This document shows, in pieces, positions 60,875 through 64,000 of a stretch of 64,000 nucleotides of DNA (positions within the stretch are counted from its first letter, which is position 1; the number at the start of each line of letters is the position of its first letter). Below the pieces are notes generated by a model. It saw nothing but the letters and a program-made list of their open reading frames with translations. It did not search any database and was not told the origin of the DNA. Position numbers and translations under genes: made by a program. Origin of the DNA: Icerya purchasi (taxonomy: Eukaryota > Arthropoda > Insecta > Hemiptera > Monophlebidae); assembly GCA_039619475.1 (NCBI GenBank), contig CM077116.1:178899863-178963862 (forward strand), given 5' to 3'.

Positions 60875-62970
60875 ATATGTGTGAAAAACAGCACAATGTT
60901 TCTGAGTTATTAAATTTAAAGCGATCATTTTTTTTTTTTTTTTTTGAGGACCAAGTTTTTTTTGTAAACAATCGTTGCCACTTCCTTAATGCTGATCAAT
61001 TTTAATTATTTAAAAAAAAAAAAAAAAAAAAATATTTTTTTGTTAAAAACGGCAGCAGCAGTACTGCATCGACGAATTTAAACGCCATCTTTTTTTAATT
61101 TTTTTTCAGGCTTGTTATAATATTTTCCATCGTTCAGTGACGCGGTTAGACGTGATTTTCGGGAGGGGGATTTGCAAAATATTTTCTGCAATTACTAACA
61201 GTGACGACGAAAATAGATGGGAAAATAAGATTTTAGTGGCTGTATGGCACTTGTAATCTGGCACCTAACTGCCAGACTGTCCTGGCTTAATGAGTTATTA
61301 TTATTACAGGAACTATGAATATATTCATTAAACACTGTCAGCGAAAAAATGTAATTAAGAATGAAAAACTTTATTTGTTCTCTGGTTATTTTTTATTTTT
61401 TTTTTAGAAGTAGGGGAGTATACCTAAATTTCCTTTCATTACAACATCATTTTCATTTTGTTGTACCTGTAATATATTTTGCTGTCCGAAAATCTATTAA
61501 AAATTAATTGGGAAAAAAATTATCCATTAAGAACATCGCGCAACATTGTGCTAGTTGTTTCGGAAAAAATTTTGCTCGGCTGTTATTTATAATCGTACTT
61601 AAATCCGTATTTTTTCTTCCTATCTTTCTCGATAAAATCCACGTGCAGTTTACCAGACTAATGACTAGACGAAGATTAAGTAGAAATAATTAGGAGAAAG
61701 AAAGTGCGTCTCATCAAACACGTAAATACGAATCGTAAGATATCGGTCACACCTGGAAAGCGCCGAAAATTCCGTTCAGGTGACAGGAAAGGGCAGCCGT
61801 TAGAGGGTACGAAACAGTCGGCAAGAATGAAATAAAAATAGGTATTTCGAAATACAGAAAAACATACAAGACCGTTGATTATAAACGAAATGAACAGAAT
61901 ATGCAAAACTGCGGAAAAACCAGTTAAACTATCGAGTAACCTATGCAAATGCACAAGTGAATTGATTCGATTGAATATATCGTTTGTCAATGGGAAGTAC
62001 TCGATAAAATCATGCGTTTGGAACGAAACATTACCGTCCTCTGTAAGACATGCCGATGACAACAATATTATACAGGATCCGGAGAAGAAACCTGTTTATA
62101 TGCTTTACCAATATGTCAAACATGGTAGTACGAATGTATATATTTACGTATTTCATATATTATTTCCGTGCGTCGTATGTAGGTGATTATCGCGAAGTGG
62201 GACTTAACATTTTGTTCGTATACCCTTAGGTTATTGGTTCTAACGAAGTGCGCACGTCTGCCAGCAACCGAGGTAAGAGGGAATCTGTGCAATCTCGCCC
62301 GTTAGGTTTAGTGCACTCTGAGATGCTACGAGCCAATCACAGATTACTTGTTGACTCGTTAATTTTTTGTTGAGCAAAGATATCATTTGAACGGCCGGAA
62401 TCGAGCACAAATGAATAAATACGTAATGTCGGGTTAGAAAAAAGAACGGAATACGTTGTCTTCTTTTCTTGTTTGTATAAGGCTAGGAAAAGGATTGGCT
62501 AGAGCTAATATAAATCGCGTCCGTCTGTACTTTTTAATTCCAACACTATTTAGATTAGGCAATGTTTTTTTGTTTTTTCAAATTAATTAAAAATTTCGCA
62601 AAAAAAATTAAACTTAATAGTGAAAAAAGAGAAATGAAATTTTTTAAATTATTTAAAAAATTGTTATAGAAGTTTGAAAAATTATTCTATTTAAAAGCGG
62701 GGTTATATGAACTTTCTTCTCTCGTGCCACAAATGTGTGCGTTACTTTACTAGAAATGAAACTTTACGAAAATGCTTTTTTTTTTGAAACGGAGATTGGA
62801 ACTCGCGCAGAAATCGGTTTGTACCAAATAGCACACACACATCTTTCACACTCTATACGTAGTGCGTGGCAAAATTTAGCATTATAGCGTTAATTTTATT
62901 ATTCGGTCAAGAGCGAAGGTTCTCTCGTAATTTTAAAATATATTTTTCATTTTCTATTTATTTTAGACAA
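60875..62970. other. No gene seen
   Basis: Contains T- and A-runs (60930-60946, 61012-61031). Frames at 61508-62186 on both strands lack motifs. No later reductase exon was recognised. Confidence 0.4.
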
Positions 62971-62989
62971 TAGTTTACAATGCTAATTT

Positions 62990-63078
62990 TCAGTACTTTT
63001 CAATGGTGCAGCAACACGATTCGAACCGAGATCTACTGGAATTAGCTGATCAAAAGTTCGCTAGCTCATTCCAGTTTT
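62990..63078 (-). mobile_element. Possible tRNA-derived SINE head
   Basis: On the minus strand it reads GGAATGAGCTAGCGAACTTT, then TAGATCTCGGTTCGAATCGT, which gives a good B box and a weak A box. No tail was identified. Confidence 0.35.
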
Positions 63079-64000
63079 AATTTTTCTCGAGTTCTTCCGA
63101 ATACAACCTTATTGATTGTACAATTTCCGGTTGAGCACTCAAAGTTTTTCACTCTCGGGCAATTTTTCATCGGAATTTTAAAAAAAAAAAAAACTCAAAC
63201 ATAAACCCATCTCTTACATAAAATCGCATTCTTTTATCAGCATCAAGTTCCTATCAGTTGCACTCTATGGGCAAGTGCACACATGTTGCCCATCTCCGCT
63301 CTTAGCTTGTGTCATAAGTCGCTGCATCTTGTGATCACCGGGCCACGGTCACCTGCATACGGCGTGTGAAATGAAAATATTGCAGAAACGATACTTGGAA
63401 TGCACAGCCGCTCTAGAACATTTCATTCGACAGTTTTTTCACTTCATTACATCACATATACCGCGAGCTAGCTGGCTCGTCCATATCGGATCATTTTTTT
63501 TCGCCGAGCGTCAGAATGCGGTCCTCCGTTTGAAGGACGCCTTTCTTTCATCATCCGCTGCTCGGGGGAACGCGTTTCTCCTCTTACATGCAAACGTTCT
63601 GCTTATTCTGAAACGAAGAAACAGAGTTATTTACAGGCAGCATTCTACTTTTTAATCACCTACTGCACGCTATAATTGATGTCCGATGTTAATCACGATT
63701 TTTTTGAAACTCAATAATACCTTACAATTATTTCCGTGTTTGTTTTAGTTTCTTCGACCTTTTTATTTATTTATTTTTTTTTTTTTACCATCTTTCGTCG
63801 GTCAACTGCAATGGTGCCAATAATGCGAGATCAGTATACGGCTGACTGAAAACTCCCACACTTTTGTCGAATTGCAACATTGCAAGTTCCGGAATAGGTC
63901 TCCGATCGGTACAACGAAATCGCCGAATACGCCATACCAGCAGGGTAGAATAGGACAATTATTAATTTAGCTGAACAACTACCTTAAAACTACCATCAGC
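63079..64000. other. No gene seen; right edge of the window
   Basis: AT-rich. The frame at 63371-63655 (+) has no recognised domain. The reductase intron probably continues past the edge. Confidence 0.4.

Overview
The window is eukaryotic nuclear DNA from an insect, probably hemipteroid; the order is my inference. It is AT-rich (roughly two thirds A+T by eye) and full of homopolymer runs and microsatellites. It shows a spliced coding exon with a GTAAGT donor and carries only eukaryotic mobile elements. There is no operon-like gene packing, and I found no rRNA gene, convincing functional tRNA gene or CRISPR array.

Only one host gene is supported: the first coding exon of a fatty acyl-CoA reductase at 50565-50930 (+). 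It carries the N-terminal Rossmann motif TGGTGFMGK and stops at a phase-0 splice donor. No later exon was recognised, so the 13 kb to the right edge is probably first coding intron. That intron holds old LINE and SINE copies and a 454-bp near-perfect palindrome (53871-54324).

Most of the rest is a transposon graveyard. (1) At least a dozen 5'-truncated copies of one RNase H-bearing non-LTR retrotransposon family lie on both strands. They share a C-terminal zinc-knuckle-like segment, the ending S-D-R-I-x-I and a short 3' UTR; three keep 12-14 bp target-site duplications. (2) A second LINE lineage is represented by an RT-thumb/RNase H piece (18400-19925) and a separate ORF1/endonuclease 5' piece (58340-59640), which may or may not be the same family. 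(3) A Mutator-like transposase has a clean 342-codon reading frame (16201-17229, minus); a second broken copy is at 29940-30515. (4) A Transib (RAG1-like) transposase relic lies at about 22.36-24.0 kb. (5) A mariner remnant with both ends and a large internal deletion lies at 36894-37753. (6) tRNA-derived SINE pieces cluster at 13.9-14.4 and 46.95-47.59 kb, with single copies elsewhere. A possible LTR/primer-binding-site junction is at about 34.07 kb.

Layout: 0-20.6 kb is dense with LINE, SINE and MULE pieces. 20.6-36.9 kb is mostly unique AT-rich DNA with the Transib and second MULE relics and a GC-richer block near 24.8-25.3 kb. 36.9-48.9 kb holds mariner, two long ATT arrays, a tandem LINE-tail array and a SINE pair. 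48.9-64 kb holds the reductase exon surrounded by LINE pieces. The elements do not act together; the window records successive insertions, some nested, around a gene with a very long intron.
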